Source: Tetrahymena elliotti 4EA
Lineage: Eukaryota; Ciliophora; Oligohymenophorea; Hymenostomatida; Tetrahymenidae
Assembly (NCBI GenBank): GCA_000231825.2
Contig: JH720337.1
Location: forward strand, 169,122-233,121
Reading direction: 5' to 3'
Length of the DNA: 64,000 nt
This document shows, one piece after another, positions 14,354 to 29,800 of the stretch. The notes below the pieces were generated by a model. That model searched no databases and had not been told where the DNA came from. It saw only the letters and a program-made list of their open reading frames with translations. Position numbers and translations under genes: made by a program. Positions within the stretch are counted from its first letter, which is position 1. Each line of letters opens with the position of its first letter.

Positions 14354-17300
14354 ATGTAAAGATAAATTAGTTTTTTAATATTATTTTTAGCATCATTCAT
14401 AACAGTTAAATCACAATGTTATTAAGGATGTAATAATTGTGTTTAGGATCAAAATACATTTAGTTATACTTGCCAAGGGTGTGATTCTGGGTTTCAATAT
14501 ATCTCAACACTATCAAATTGTGTTTATCAATAATGTAAGTAGAACATGCTATTCTAAACTAGCAAAAATCAGTTAAATCAATGTGTAAGTATATGTGATG
14601 AATAATCATAAAGCCAAAAATAACTAAATCAATGTATATAAACAAAAGTTTGTCGGCTAATTTATAAAACATAGACTACATTTAATAATAATTAGATGAT
14701 ATTAGACATATTTTAATATTAGTAATCCTATAACGTAATTAAATATAATGGCTTTTTAAATGTAATAAAATCTGATAGTGGGTAGCTTCTTTACACAGTT
14801 TAATAAGACAGTACCACTATTTTATCTAGTTTCATATTCAATGTTCTTTTAATAGTTAAATAGGATAATTATGTTTACAAATTGACTTTAGAAAATCAGG
14901 AATAAGTGAAGATAATTAAAATACTTTATGGAACAATAACCTCTTCTAGTTTAATTAAGGAAATATCATAAAATATTTTAATAATAACTTCTACAGATCA
15001 GAATAGTTAAAACTTATTTATTAATGTATTAAGATACTAAAATAATACATTTTAGTTCTTGAATTATACTAAAATTTAGGTTTTAGGTTAATTAGTATAC
15101 TTTTTTGATATAAAAGTAGCAATATTTACTCCTAACGCTTTATAAATATTTGAATTCTATAATGAAGCTGATTAATTAATATTAAAGTCTCTAGAAGAAA
15201 ATATTGTTTGTAATATAGTAACAAATAGTAAAATATTAGATATTTTAACTTTCATTGATTAGCCTTTCTATTATATCTTCATTTAGAATAGCTAATAAGC
15301 ATTTTAATATTCAAATAGTTCCCACAATTGCAATTAAATAAATCTAATTGATAATTTAACTAAAATAATTAAAATAAATACTCAAGAAGGAAATTAGCTT
15401 TTTGTTTTTTAATACTATCTCCATATACAAATTAAATAATTTGATTAGCAACTCATATCATAAATTTAAGTTCAATCGAACATCTTGGATGTATAATATA
15501 CATTATCAAATCAATTTATTTATCTAATTGTCTTAACAACAGATAATAAGCTAACTTTGTATCAATCAAATCTGATTGTTAATTCTCAGTTGGTTTTATA
15601 ATCTTAAATAAACATAAAAATAAAAAATTCTAGCATGATTAAACTTTTCTTAAATTAATAAAACCAAATAAATATTTATGTTGCTGGTAATGACTTTGAG
15701 ATTATTAATTTAAATTTACCAAATAAATTGTAAAAAATTTCAATTACTCAACCTCTCTCATTAAATATATTATCAAATTAAGCTCAAATCAACAAAACTT
15801 TCTTTGATTCTGTTACCTAATTAGCTTATAGCTGCTCCAATGAAGGTTAGATTATTATATGGAATAGTATTAGCTCCTTTAATCTATTGTATTACAAAAG
15901 TTTTTTCTTTTACAATGATAAATGCAGGGATTTTTAAGTTTACTAAAATTAGTTCATCGCTGTACTCCTTTCAAATTCAATTTAAGTTTTTGATTTATAA
16001 TAATAGCAAATATAAACTTTTAGTAACAATAATTAAAATATTGTCTAGTATTCTCTCTAATCAACTCTAAAATATTTAATGGTAGCTTTTGGAAATTGTG
16101 TGAATATATTAAATGAAACAATTTAAATATCTCTTTCATTTTGTTCAGGATAATTTTAAAATGTAATTAAACATATCTTAGTGGATGATAATTAAATAAT
16201 TTCTGTAATTGAAAATCAAATAATTTTGTCTGAAATAAATTTTTAATCTCAGCAAATAATAACAACAAAAATAATAGATAATTTGTTTGGCAAGATAAAT
16301 TTTATTAAGAATGAATAAAAAATAAATTCATTAATTGTTTTCGATACTAAAAATTTTTAGTTTGCTGTAATTAATTACTCACTTGAGATACTAGATTAGC
16401 ATAATTTAACTTAAGTTACTTAGTTAATTGATGTAAACACTATGATAGATGATACTTTCTAAAATAAATTTAGATATTTTATTATATATATATGTGATAA
16501 CCCATAATTAACATACAAGTATTGTCTATCTTCTATACTTTAAGGGTAAAATTCAAGTATTTTGCTAAGAAATATATTTTAATCTAGTCTAATTATTACT
16601 GCATTTAAATACAATAGTCTTAAAAACCAACTTATTTACTAATGCTTGATAGCTTCTAATCTTAGCACAACCTAGTTGTAAATGTTTATAAAATGGAATT
16701 ACAATACTACAGCAAGTATTGTAGACTATTTGTTTTATTTAAGAAGCGAAGTTTCAACTGCAGATTATTATAATGAAAAAAGTTAAATTGTGTACTAGGG
16801 TCACTAAAGTGGTTTTTTAGGTATAAGTATAGTTATGACAAGGCAAGGGTTTTATTTTTATAATAACCCATAAAGTTCATCAGATATTTAGGATATTTAA
16901 CAAATATATGATATAGGCTTGATATTTATAATTAAAAAAACAATTTTAACTTTTGATGTCACACAATAAATCTTAATTGAAGAAATATAACTTGATGATT
17001 AAGGTGACACATCGATTGACTATATAAAAGAGTTTTAGTATAACAAAAAATTGTAAATAATAACTTGTTTTAAGAACTAATACTTTTTTTTATAAAGTTA
17101 TAGCTAAAATGCTACAGCCCGTAAAATTTTAAAAATTGATTCACCTATATCAAGCTACTATTTATCAGAAAATACTTAGATAATTTATATTTATGGGTAG
17201 AATATATCAAGATATGATATATAATCAGGATAGCTCTCTGTTATATATACATCAGATAATTACATATTATATTCATGCGTATTTTCGAAAGAACTCATAA

Positions 17301-20300
17301 TATGTTAAACAAATCTCTTGTAAATTTCAATGATTAGAAACACTGACTATTCTGTATTTAGAATTATAAAATCTCAAGATTTTTAAGACAAATCATCTTT
17401 AAAGATAGATACAGTTAATAATAATATTTTAATTTACAAAACTAATATATTTGTATATTCAATAACTAATGATGAGTTGACTTCAGTGATGGTTTAAACT
17501 AAGATGATATAATATCTCAATATTTATGGTTCAAGGATTGTTCTATTCACTAAAAATGGTAAATATCACTTTTGAATTTTTTTAATTAAAATTACTTTTT
17601 TAAAAATTTATTTTATTTAAAAGATGCCTTTATTTTTTCTTCAAGTAGTCTCCAATAATTAGCATACTTTTAGCTCTAAGGAAACTTTGTGAATAGTTTA
17701 TATTTGGAGGACAATAATTGTATTGTATATTCCACAGATGATGTATCAAAAGGATAGTTATAATCTTTTAGCTTGGATACTCTTGTTTAATTACCTTCAA
17801 TATCTAATGTGTATGCTCAAACTATTCCTCGAAGCATTTTTTATGATAAAGAAAACTCTTTTTTATCCTTTACAGATAATTTAGGTTTTGTATAAGTATA
17901 TTAATACTCAAGAAAGACACTAGATACTCCATTTAACTTAGAGGAACTGAATGGAAATACATAATTAAATTCATCAATTAATTATCAAATAGGAAATTTA
18001 ATTCTTTATAATTAGTAGCATGCTTTTATTTTTAATTACAATAATTTAATAAGCACATAAATTAGAATTTACTAACCTTTACCTTATTAGTACACTATAT
18101 TTGATAAATAAATACTATTAGTTAATTCTAATGGAGCTCTCTATAACTACAGTGATTACAATTTTAATTATATGACTGAATTTCAAGATTAGATAATAGG
18201 AATCTATTAATCTTAGATAAAAAATGTTATAGTTATATTTTTTAGTAAATACTTTATAGTTTATTAAAATATCATACGAAAAATTAGTAATTTAAACTAT
18301 TCTTACAAAGTTGACAATATTGGTATTAAGTAGTTTTTAGATGATGATATTTTTATTACAATTAATGAATAAGTTATTCATTACTCATATAACCAAAACA
18401 AAATATTATTTAAACTTTAATTTAAGTAGGCAGAGATTTTAAAGTAATATTATATTAATAAAACATTACAAATAATTGTTCTTGGTTTTTCCACAGGAAA
18501 TTTATCAGTCTATAATAAGATAAATTAATAGTATAGCATATTAGCTTAACCAATAAATTAAAGTGTAATAAGTATACAGAAATATCAAAATTAATTATTG
18601 ATAGCTTTTTAATTAGGTAAACTTATCATTTACAATGAAGAATAGATTTAATAAAATTAAAGCTAAATTCCATTAATCGATTTAAATATAATTGAATTAA
18701 CAAAAGCCTTTCAAAACTTAAAAGTAACTTATTTAGAACTTAATTAAATATACATTGATGAAAAATACAATAGAATATATGTAAACTTCAGCTTATTTAA
18801 GTAAATATACACCATAAGTCTAAAAGATTATTCTGTTTCATGTAAAATGCTTTTTCCTCATAATAGATTTAATTCTTTGTAAGTAAGTGACTCTTATATA
18901 ATTTTGCAAACCTCATGTTAGTTGAACTTTCATTTAAGGAGTACATAATAATTCATTTTTTATATCAAAGATGATTTTAGAAGATAACAATAATATTAAA
19001 ATGTAGTTGTTAATGACCTTATTATTATTATAACATTTTTACAAAAAATTAATGTATATATAATTAATAAGAACATTCCTTATTACGATACAAATAATTC
19101 TAACTTTTATACTTTGATTGATTCATAGATTCTGCCTTATCCACAAATTATTGATTACAACTTCATTAGTCAAAACTAATAAATTTAGATTAGAGGATTT
19201 ACTACTTCCAACATATTTGAGTTGTTATACGATGTTTCTTAAAATCCTAGTACACTTCAAAATTAGTGTACATCAGTAATTCAAATAGTAGATCCTTTCT
19301 AATTTCAGAAATAGTTACTCATGTAATAACCTTCTTCTTTATAATCTTAAACTTATTATATCTACATAAAAGATAATTTAAACGTTATCAATTTGGTAAA
19401 TCAATAATAAAATTAGCTTGTATTATCATCTCAAAATAGTTAAATAATATAATTAGGTATTAAAAGCTTAAGCTATTTCAGATATTATGCTTTGCTGAAA
19501 AATTTTTAATTTTATTTTAGTGATTTAGGTTACTATGATTTTCATGAAAGTGTAGTACAAATTAACATAGAAAATTCCATAATACCAACATAGAATATTA
19601 CTGGAAAAATCTTCAGATTTAAAAATCAAAAAGAAATAACAATCAACAATCTTAGTATCTCTAGTATCTTGGATATAGAATTAGATTAATAATAATAAAA
19701 TTCTAATCCTGGGGTATAAAATAGCTCTTTTATTGTTTTTTTGAATTGTAGTTAGATTTTGATTTACAACTTAGAAATAAAAAATGTAAATATTTAAAAC
19801 TTAAGCACAGTATTATTATTTTAAGAAATTGATTGGATCTTGATTGATAATCTAATAATAGAAGAAAATATGATCTAGAAATAACTATTACAATTTGTTG
19901 CAGTGAAAAATCTAACAATATCAAATATTTCTGTAAACAAAAATGTATAAAAGCAGTTTTTAGGATAATAAATTATCTCTTTAAGTGGGTGTTTACTGAC
20001 AAGCATTTTAGGAGGAAAATTTATAGAAAATTAAAACATTCAATTTATAGTTGCTTATACTAATATAGAAAATCAAAATACTGATATCAATTTAACTGAA
20101 GATATTATCAATTTAGATAATATTCAACTCTTATAAAATTCCTAAAATTCAGGAGATAAAAAATAGATAAATATTAATAGTTAGTAAGATGTTGCTATGA
20201 TGCAAATTTATAGTTCATTTGTCAATTTTAATAACTTATATTCAGCTTCTAATCATATGAATATTGCTTTTAATTCTTCTAAGTAGATACTATTATCAAA

Positions 20301-23300
20301 TAGTTGGTTTTAAGAAAATGTTGCAATAGAAGGTGGAGCTCTCCTGATATTCAAAATTCAAGATAAAGTAGAGTTCAAAAATTGTACATTTAAAAACAAT
20401 TAAGCCTATGCAAATGGAGGAGCTATTCTTTTTGATACAGTTTAAAGCATCAGTTTTGATTAAATGACTAATATAAGATAGAATATAGCTTTAATTGGCG
20501 GTGGTATAAGAATTAGGGGTTAAGAATAATTTATCTTTGAAAATAAAGGAGAAATAGTTAATAATTAAGCTGAAATATATGGAGATAATATAGCAAGTTA
20601 CCCAAAGTTAGAGTAGATCTTATCTATTTCTCAATTAAATGAATAATATTCTTTTGAAAGCAATTTAACTGAAAAAAAAATTATAATTAAAAACTTTAAA
20701 AGTGGAAGTTCCTTAGATTTAGAGGTGTTTTTTAGTAATGGGTATGGAAAGCTTTTAAATTTTTCAACAAACTATGTAAAACAAGGACTTTATCCTAAAA
20801 TTATTTCAAAGGAAATCTAATATTGGAATGCTCATTTAATTGTATATAATTAAAGCCTAGTATAACTTATTGGAGAATCTAGTGTTAATTATAACTCTTT
20901 CAACTCATAAACATAATCTTTTACTTTTAAAAGCTTGTCTATAAATTCCATACCATTAACTTCATAATCATTAATTTTAAAATACTAATTAGCTGAATAT
21001 ATTTAGCCATTTTCAATTTCTATTGATATTCATTTTAGAAAATGCAAAGCAGGAGAGATAGATTATTCTTTAAATGGATTGATAAGATAATGTTTATCTT
21101 GTAATGAAGGGTAATATTCTATGTATAACTATACATATAATACTAATGACAATAGTATATAATGTAAACAATGTCCTAAAGAATCAGAAATTTGTGAAAT
21201 TGATCATTTTATATTAAAATAAGGGTATTGGAGAATATCTAATTTTTCTGATCAAATAATTTAATGTACAAAATTTTAAGAATCTTGTGATGAAACAAAC
21301 TAAGATAACAAGTTTGGTTGTATTTAAGGATATTTAGGTCCTTTATGTGAGTAATGTGACTATTCAGGTAGTGTATGGTAAGATAGATACAGCGAAAACA
21401 GTTCTAAGAGTAGCTGTCAAAAATGTATTTCTTAAATTAGCCAGTATTCTATTGTAATAATCTCAACATTAATGATTGCAACTTATCTCTCCTTTTAAAT
21501 ACAAATTATTGTCCTAAATTTATAGTAATACTTAAAATGCCAGTAAATTATTTTTACTTTAAAAGAAATAAATTTAATAAATATTTTTTAACCTTTTTCT
21601 TTAAATTATAATTTAATTAATTCTTATTTAAAATAAGTTTTAACTTTATCTTTATTTAATTAGATATATTAGAATGATGAATTTGCTCCCTCTATCAGTC
21701 AGCTAGAATAAGAATATAAATACTTTTTACATTAAATGCTTAATGAGTTACCTATAAATCCAGCTAATATTAATAGGATAAATAGATATAATACCATAGT
21801 ATATATCAATTGTTCCAAAAACTGCAGGGTAACCTTCTTCAAATGCAGCTATTTGTTTGCTTTGTTTGATACCTTCTGAAGCAATAGATAAACATGGGTA
21901 AGGAAGAACTAAATTAGTTATTTCATAATTTTACAATATAATATTGATACTCTTTGTGATGATAATAATTTTTATTACTGAATATTTTAAAATAAGTGAA
22001 TTAAAAATAAATAAAAATTATTTTCGATTTAATGCTTTTTACTTCTTATACACATTTATGTAGCCAGATTCAATTAGTTTAATAACAAAATTTTTGACCT
22101 GCAGATAGATAGGTGATTAAAGGTATTTTTCTGAAGACTTGTAAATCAAATGTGATTCATATGATTACTTATAGTTTTAGTACTTTATTGGAATTCCTCT
22201 CTTAATATTTTGGATTAGCATTCCTGCTATTATATTTTTGAAATTTTATAAACAATCAAAAAAATTAAGAAATGCACCAGTAATTTTGCTTTATGGATAG
22301 TTTTATATTGAATACAAAGAAAAATACTATTATTGGGAATTCGTAAGAATTTACATGAAAGCAGTGATTTTCTTATTCTTTACACTATAAACTAGTAATA
22401 AACTGCTATCTTACTTGATAGTAATAATAATAATGGTAGGTTATATTGTTTATTTAAATAAATCTAATCCATTCATAAATAATTAAATGATGAAAATGGA
22501 AAAACTATGTTTTTTTAATTTGATTTCATTAATAATTTTAAAAAACCTGAAAGACTAAACGAATTAGGAGATCTTAATAAGTACCCTAATGATAATTATT
22601 TACTTTTTCTTTATCATTCGAATAGCTATCATTATATTATATCATAAACTATTCTCTAAAACAAATATATTAGGAAGAATGTTTTTTTTCATTATTTCTA
22701 AAATATTTAGTAGGGAAAAAGTGGAAAAAATTTAAAAGCAGATAGGCGTTTCCCTTAAAACTTATAAGAGGTGGAAAAAAATAAAAAATAATTTGAAATT
22801 TTTGATAAGCCTTGAAGCAATAAATAAAATAAATAAACACATAAGTAAAATTATTTAGATAAAAATTATTTTATTCTAACTTTTATTTTTAATATTAGGT
22901 ACAAAAAATAATTAAATCCATATCAAATTGATTAATCAAACATCTCATTATACTTTCAATAATCGTGTAACTTCCCCTGTTTTGAATTTCTCTGAATAAA
23001 ATAGAATAGAAGATATTTAAAATTCACCAATCACATATTTAAATTCACCAATAGCATTATTAAATTCACCAATAACATTATTAAATTCACCCTAAAGCTC
23101 TTAAATATCACCAAATAATAGATTATTATTAAGATAAAATAGAAGCTAAATATAAAAAAAATATATTTCTGAATAGTAAATCTAAGAAAGTGATGAATTA
23201 TATATTGATGAAAAAAGTGATAATATTGATGAAATTATTTCAATTAATTCAGAATAGAATACTCAATAATTTAGTCAAGCCCTTTAATTTTAAGATTCGA

Positions 23301-23362
23301 TACCCATTCAGACTCTAAATAAATAAAATTAAATTAAATTATCTACTTTTCAAAAGAACTGA
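14354..23362 (+). CDS. Giant Cys-rich/beta-helix multi-pass membrane protein, copy B
   Basis: About 2,922 residues from four exons (introns 17559-17623, 21543-21663, 22845-22898). Signal peptide (MQRQISFLILFLASF...), then a CYQGCNNC Cys-rich block and a long propeller-like ectodomain (for example GQIIIWNSIS, DAFIFSS after intron 1). Beta-helix motifs lie near residues 1,970-2,060: EGGALL, CTFKNN, NGGAIL, GGGIRIRG. The C-terminal Cys-rich module contains CPKESEIC, LKQGYWRIS, GCIQGYLGPLCEQCDYSGSVW. Several membrane segments follow, with YYYWEFVRIYMK near 2,596. The tail carries four 21-base tandem units encoding NSP-containing repeats and then an acidic stretch. Same plan as copy A, but the second intron is inside the membrane region instead of before the CP motif. 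Closest relative is the copy at 33237, which has the same modelled length. Surface receptor or adhesin by inference. Confidence 0.85.
23021..23095 (+). repeat. Four 21-base tandem units in the tail of giant gene B
   Basis: Units begin at 23021, 23042, 23063 and 23084, each opening with aattcacc; the fourth is degenerate. They encode NSPITYL, NSPIALL, NSPITLL and NSPQSSQ. The Ser-Pro pairs could be sites for proline-directed kinases. The B' copy has scattered SP sites but not this array. Confidence 0.85.
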
Positions 23363-23887
23363 ATTCAAGGATTATTAACTATTACATTTATTTAATTTGA
23401 TCAGAATGAATTTCTCAAATCAAAAATATTAAAAAGTTAAACTATTCAAGAATTTAAATAATTTTATTTATACATGCGTATGTAAATCTTTATACTTTTT
23501 AATTAAATTTTTTTAACTAAAAAAATAATTCTATTTGATATTCTTTTTTTAGGATTTAAATAGAACAAAATTAAATTTAAATTATTATGTTATTATTATG
23601 AATCAATTGCAAATTAATAGTTTAAACCCTCATTTCAATTCTTCATTTTTTTTAAACAATAATTTAATTGAAAATAAATTAATACCAAGAGAAATATCAC
23701 AAATTTGAAAGAAGTTCGATTTTATTATTCATTCTAATAAGATCTTTTAAATCAAATAATATACTGAAACTATTCAAAAAAAGATTAACTACTTATACTT
23801 TAACTTCCTACTACAATTTTTAATTATTAATTTATCTTACAAATATCAAAAAACTTCTTAAAGTAAAAAAAAAATCAATAATTTAGA
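23363..23887. other. Spacer between giant genes B and A'
   Basis: About 525 A+T-rich bases at the boundary between the two duplicated units. No coding frame and no mobile-element end or direct-repeat pair that I can support. Confidence 0.5.
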
Positions 23888-26800
23888 ATGAAATATATTT
23901 TCAAATTAACATTTTTTTTATAATTTTGGATTTAAATTGTACTATCTTAAAGTTAATGTGGTAATGGCTGTGCTAATTGTGACTTATCTAACTCTTCATA
24001 AACTTAAATGTGTAGATAGTGCGATTAAGGATATACACTAGATAAATCAAAAAATTTGTGCATTTATTAAGAATGCGATGAAAATTTATACTACTAAAAC
24101 AACGCTGATTCTGAGAAAAGTAAATGTTTAGCTATTTGTAATGACTATTATTAAGCTAGCTAAATATAGAAAACTTGTAATCTTTTGAATCAATGTCCAT
24201 AAAATTTTGTTACAAGTAAAATTTATAGTAATAATACTTTGATAGAGAATATACTTTACTATTAAAAAAGTGCTTATCTTATTCAATACAATAACTTTCT
24301 TAACTACGTTAACAAAACGAATGGAGAAATTATGTTACAATTTAATTTTAGTAGTAATACTTTAGGAGTTTATATGGTAAATGGAAATTTATTTACTATA
24401 TTGAAAGATTATTCTGTTAATTTGTGGGAAGTCGAAAAAAATACATTTATAAAAGTAGGCTAAATAACTTTTGGAAACATAAACAGTAATACCACCATTA
24501 AAGCTCTACAAGATGATTACTATTATTTCGTCACTTATGATTTTTAGAAGAATATCAATTATATTAACTTACTTAACCTTTAGTAATAACAAATTCAAGT
24601 GATTAATTTCCAACTATCTAATTCTAATTAAAGACTTTAGTTCTTCTAGAAATATATTTTAATTTTAGAGGGTACAAATATTAAGTTAAATTAATTAAAA
24701 TTAAAGTCAGCCTTGAATAATTTTGAAGTTAGTGATATTACTTCAGATTTTATTTGCAATTTAGTAGTTAATTAGAGTATTAAAAACTTATTATATTCAT
24801 CAAAAAATAAAAAATATATTTTCTTCTAGTAAAATCAATAAAATTATAACTTAATTGACTCAGAAGGTACAATCTGTCTTGAAGTTTAAGCTGGTAATAA
24901 AATATCAAAGATTGAAATTTTATAAATAAACAAAGACTCTGACTTTATAGTGATCTAGCTTGAGACAAAATTAATTATTTAAGATTTGAAAGATGTTTCT
25001 AGTAATTTTTCTGAAATTACATTTGACACAAACCCTTCAATATTAAATTTTTTGATAAATCATCTATCAAACTAAATATATATTTTAACAAGCTAATAAT
25101 AAGTTATTTTCTTATAATCACAAAATTTGAATGATCAGACATCTTTTGCTTAAATTAAAACTCTCCCTGTTCTGATTGATAATCCTACTTCATTAATATT
25201 TCCTTCAGATAGTGATCAAATTTAAAATTCCTTCTTTGTTATTGGATAAGATTTTTAATATTTCTAAATTAGTGATTCTAATATCTAGATAGGGTATATT
25301 TCAAAAAGCTTTAGGTAATCCTATTTATCTTCTAAAGGAAATGTTAATAAAATTATTTATGATGACTACTATTCATAGTTATATATTTGCTCTGATGATG
25401 GAATGCTGACTGTATGGAATATTATTGCATTATATACAACAGAATATCAAACTGAATATACTTTTTTGAATGATAGCTGTAGAGATTTCATTTTACTTCA
25501 AAGCAAAGTTTTAGCTATTTTATTATAAAAATCTGTAGTAATATTTGATATTAATAACAGAAATTAGCAAATCGTATTAACTTAAATAGATAATTAATAG
25601 ATATAAATATACTCTATTTATACAGATTAATAGTATATTTTGGTTTAGCTTGACTAATGCTTAAATATAGTAGATAATAATTTGAAAGTATTAATTAGTA
25701 AGTGTGTACCTTAATAGATAATAAAATCTTACATTTCTTCAAATAATGTTATTTATGCTTATGGATAAACATTTATAAATGCATTTTATATTGATTAAGT
25801 TAACAGTGAACTTGTTTTGTAGAATTATTCAATATAAAATTCTCAAAATATAGTGAATCTCTTTATAGATGAGAGCATCCCAAATATTACTTTTGTGATT
25901 TACTTTGATTAAATTTTGTAAGTATTGTTCGTAGCAGATGACACTCTAATAACATAAATTTAAGTCTAGCTAAAATAAATTTCAAAATTAATTTGTATCA
26001 GACCTTATATTGATAAAAACTAAGAAATGTGGTTTTTTATGATCTATGAGATTGCTACTTCACCTTAAGTATATTAAAACTATTTAGCTGCTTTTAAAAA
26101 GAATGACAACACAGTAAAATAAATTTAAGCATTGACTAACAGCTTAGGAATTTATAGAATAGATGATTATTTAAATTTTAATGGATATCTTGTGTTCAAA
26201 ATAGTAACAAATACAATTATTGTTAATAGTTCCTCAATTTTTACAGTTAAATGGAATAGTAATTAAAATGTATCTACTATAGAATAGTAAGTGCTTAACA
26301 TCAATAGCTAATTTTCTTTTCTGACAAAAACTTACAATAATTAGTTTATATTCACAGGTAGTAAAAATGGATTAACTGGTATTAATTCATCTATCTCTAA
26401 ATATGTCACATAATTATACAAAAACCCAATAAATGATAGCAGTAACATCTAATAAGTGATACAAAGTTACTAATTAAATAGAATATTTATTATTAAAAAG
26501 AACATTAAAGAATTCGATTTAATTTTAAACAAGGATCTTACTGAAATTTAGTTTGATGATAATATTTAGAATGCTATTGAATACGTTTAAGGTTTTTAGG
26601 TTAATAATAATCTAAGAATAATATCATGCTTTAAAAGTTATTAGTTTATAATTAAATCTTATAACACAACAACTCCTTAAATCTACAAACTGAATAACTT
26701 TGGAATAATAAGCAACTACTACATTAATGAAACTTAAAATTTCATTTTCATATATGGTTCTAAACTTAGTAGATATAGTTTAACCTTATAAAATGAATTA

Positions 26801-29800
26801 ACAATTATATTCACAAATGGTTAGAATTAATAGATAACTTAATGTATATTTCCAAGTGGGTTAATTATCTGCAAATAAGGAGATTATTAGTTAATCTTTT
26901 TAAACAGTTTAGATTTCAATGTTCTTAAAACATTCTCAGTGACAGGAATTGAATTAGGATTTGCGTTAACATTTGATTAAGTTAATGATAGGTTTTACAT
27001 TTATAAGTAAACGATATAAGTATACACAATTCTAGGTTAGTATATATTTTCATTGACTTAACCCATTTAGAATATTATTGAGTTTAATTTTTATGGTAGC
27101 AAAATAGCAGTATTGACAATTGGAAGTAAAATATCTTGATCTTTTTTAAATTTATTTATTTTAACTTAAACTATTTAATAAAATAGATGGGTATATTTAT
27201 GACAGAGTAACATAAAATTATGTGGCTACATTCTTAAGTAGTTAGGCTGGCAAAATTTTGAAAAGTACTTATATTAGTTAGTTTAATCACTTAATATATT
27301 TTAGTGATTATTTTTCAAGAGCTTAAATTTACGTATTTGATTTAGGTTTGCTGACATCTTTAAACTCAATATCACTTCAATTCAATCCTAATGTTTAACT
27401 TGCCGATTTTACTTATGATGATTCAACACAAATGCTCATTTGTCTTGATTAATTAGGAAATATTGAAGCTTTTTATTATAAAGATAGTTTAAGCTATAAT
27501 AATATTCCTATTGAAGAGTTTTAGGGAGACTTTGTTACTGGTATTTCAATAGAATATTTAACAAACTCTTTAATTGTGTACAATAATAATTAAGTAATGC
27601 AATTAAACTATGGTTTATTAACATAAAAAATTTAATAACTTGCTAAACCAATAAAATACTAATCTCTAACAAAAATAGATCAGCAGAATAGAAATTATTT
27701 TATTTTAGCAGATAAATCAAATATTATTTATTATTACTAGTAATATTCTTTATCTTACTAATCCTTCTTTTCAGACACAATTAAAGGAGTAAAGTAAACA
27801 TCTGATTAATTAACTACTATCATATTCTTCTAAAATTATTTTTTTGTTTACTTAAATAGCTAATAACTACAAAATTACTCTATCAATAATTATAATTATA
27901 AAGTTGAGAATATTTCAATTTTAAAATTTATTACAGATGATATCTTCTTCACTAATGATTACCAAGTCATTCACTTTGATTTTAAAAATAATAAAATTTT
28001 AAATGATTTAAGTATTCCCAAAACTTCAATAATAAAAACATATTAACTAGTGTAGGATATAATTTTATACTCTACTACCTCTGGTAGTATTATTGCCTAT
28101 AATATGGAATAAAGGACTTAATTTTCATTAAATTAATAAATAAATAAACAAATCTTAAACATAAAGCTAACTACATCCTAGTATTGGTTTGCTTATAGAG
28201 ATGGGTCAATAACGATTTTCGAAATAAATAACTTTAGTTAGCTCTCGCAACCAGTTTCTACTTTAAATTTAGTTACAATTACTGAAGTAAATAATAACTA
28301 AAATTACATAGAATTAAATATTTTTGAGGTAGATGAAAAATATAATCGTTATTTTGTTTAGTTTACAAAATAAAAAAGATGCAGTGTTGTGAATATGAAA
28401 ACAAATAGTTTAATTTAAAATTTATCATTCCCTTCAGAGGAAATTAGCAAAATAATGCTAACTGATAAATATGTAATTTTATATTCGCATGCCCAAGTAA
28501 ACGTGCATAAAAGGGAAGATCTTGTATTTTAATATCAAATACGATGCAATAATAGGTTTATCTAAATGACAGATTTAAAAGTTTTAAATGACTAAGTTTA
28601 TATCATTACATTTATAAATAGAATCGATATTTATTATCTTGTTGATAATAAATCCTCTATTGAGCTAATTGATTAATTAGAAACATAATTTCCAGTAATT
28701 CTATATTCTGACTATGACTTATAAAGCACTCATCTATAGTTTATGGGATTTTCTGTAACAAATGTTTTTGAAAAAAAATATTGGCTAGCTAGTTATGCTT
28801 CTTCTGCTTCCTCTGAATGTAGTTCAGTTATTCAAGGCTCAACAAGTGTATAGTTCTTAAAAAATCTAAATGTGGTTTAATCAGCAATTTTAATTACAAA
28901 ATAATAATAAACACTTTACTTAAATTTATTTGATTTTAATCCAATTAATTCTATTAATTAGTCTTAGGCCTCTATTATTCTACAACCTTAAGACTAACTT
29001 TCACCTTTCGAAATAAATTAGGAGACATTTTAAAGTGTCAAAAGTGATGCTTATCTCAAGAATTTTGAACTAAGTTTTAAATAATAAGGAACATATAATT
29101 TTAACAATTAAACAAAAAATATTTTTTTCCAAAATTTAAAGATTGAATCATAAAATATTTTAAATATTTCTTTCAATTTTTATTAAAAAAATTTAATAGT
29201 AATTAACAATATTGTTTTGAATAATATAAATGATAATCTGCCAAGAAGATAACTGGAATAATCAAATAGTAACAAATAAAGCTATCCTTCTTTTTTGAAC
29301 TTTACAAACTGTTAAAAAGTAATAATATATGATTTGTAAATAACACAGGTAAATATAAAAAATATTTAGCAGCTGTTTATTTTTTCAGGTATTGATGAAG
29401 TAATTATCAAAAAAATTACAGTCAAAGAATCTAATTTTGAAACCTTGTTATTTTTTTAGAATATATCGAAGATAACTTTATAAAATGGCTTATTAAAAGA
29501 TAATTAAGCAGCTTAATTAAACTACTCAAACCCTAAAACAGTAATATCTATAAAAGGAAGTTTGAGGACATAAATTAATGACTTACAAATTATTAACTGC
29601 TCAGATTTTCAAATTTTAAAAACTATCAATTAATACTTAATTGAAGATTAATAGTTTATATTGCAGGATGATAGCATCAGTTTAAACGGAATATCCTCAG
29701 AACATAATTTAATAACTTCAATAGAGAAAAATTTAGATTTCAATTAATTTAATATCAGTAGTACAAATTTATAGATAGAAAATTTCAATTTTACAAATAA

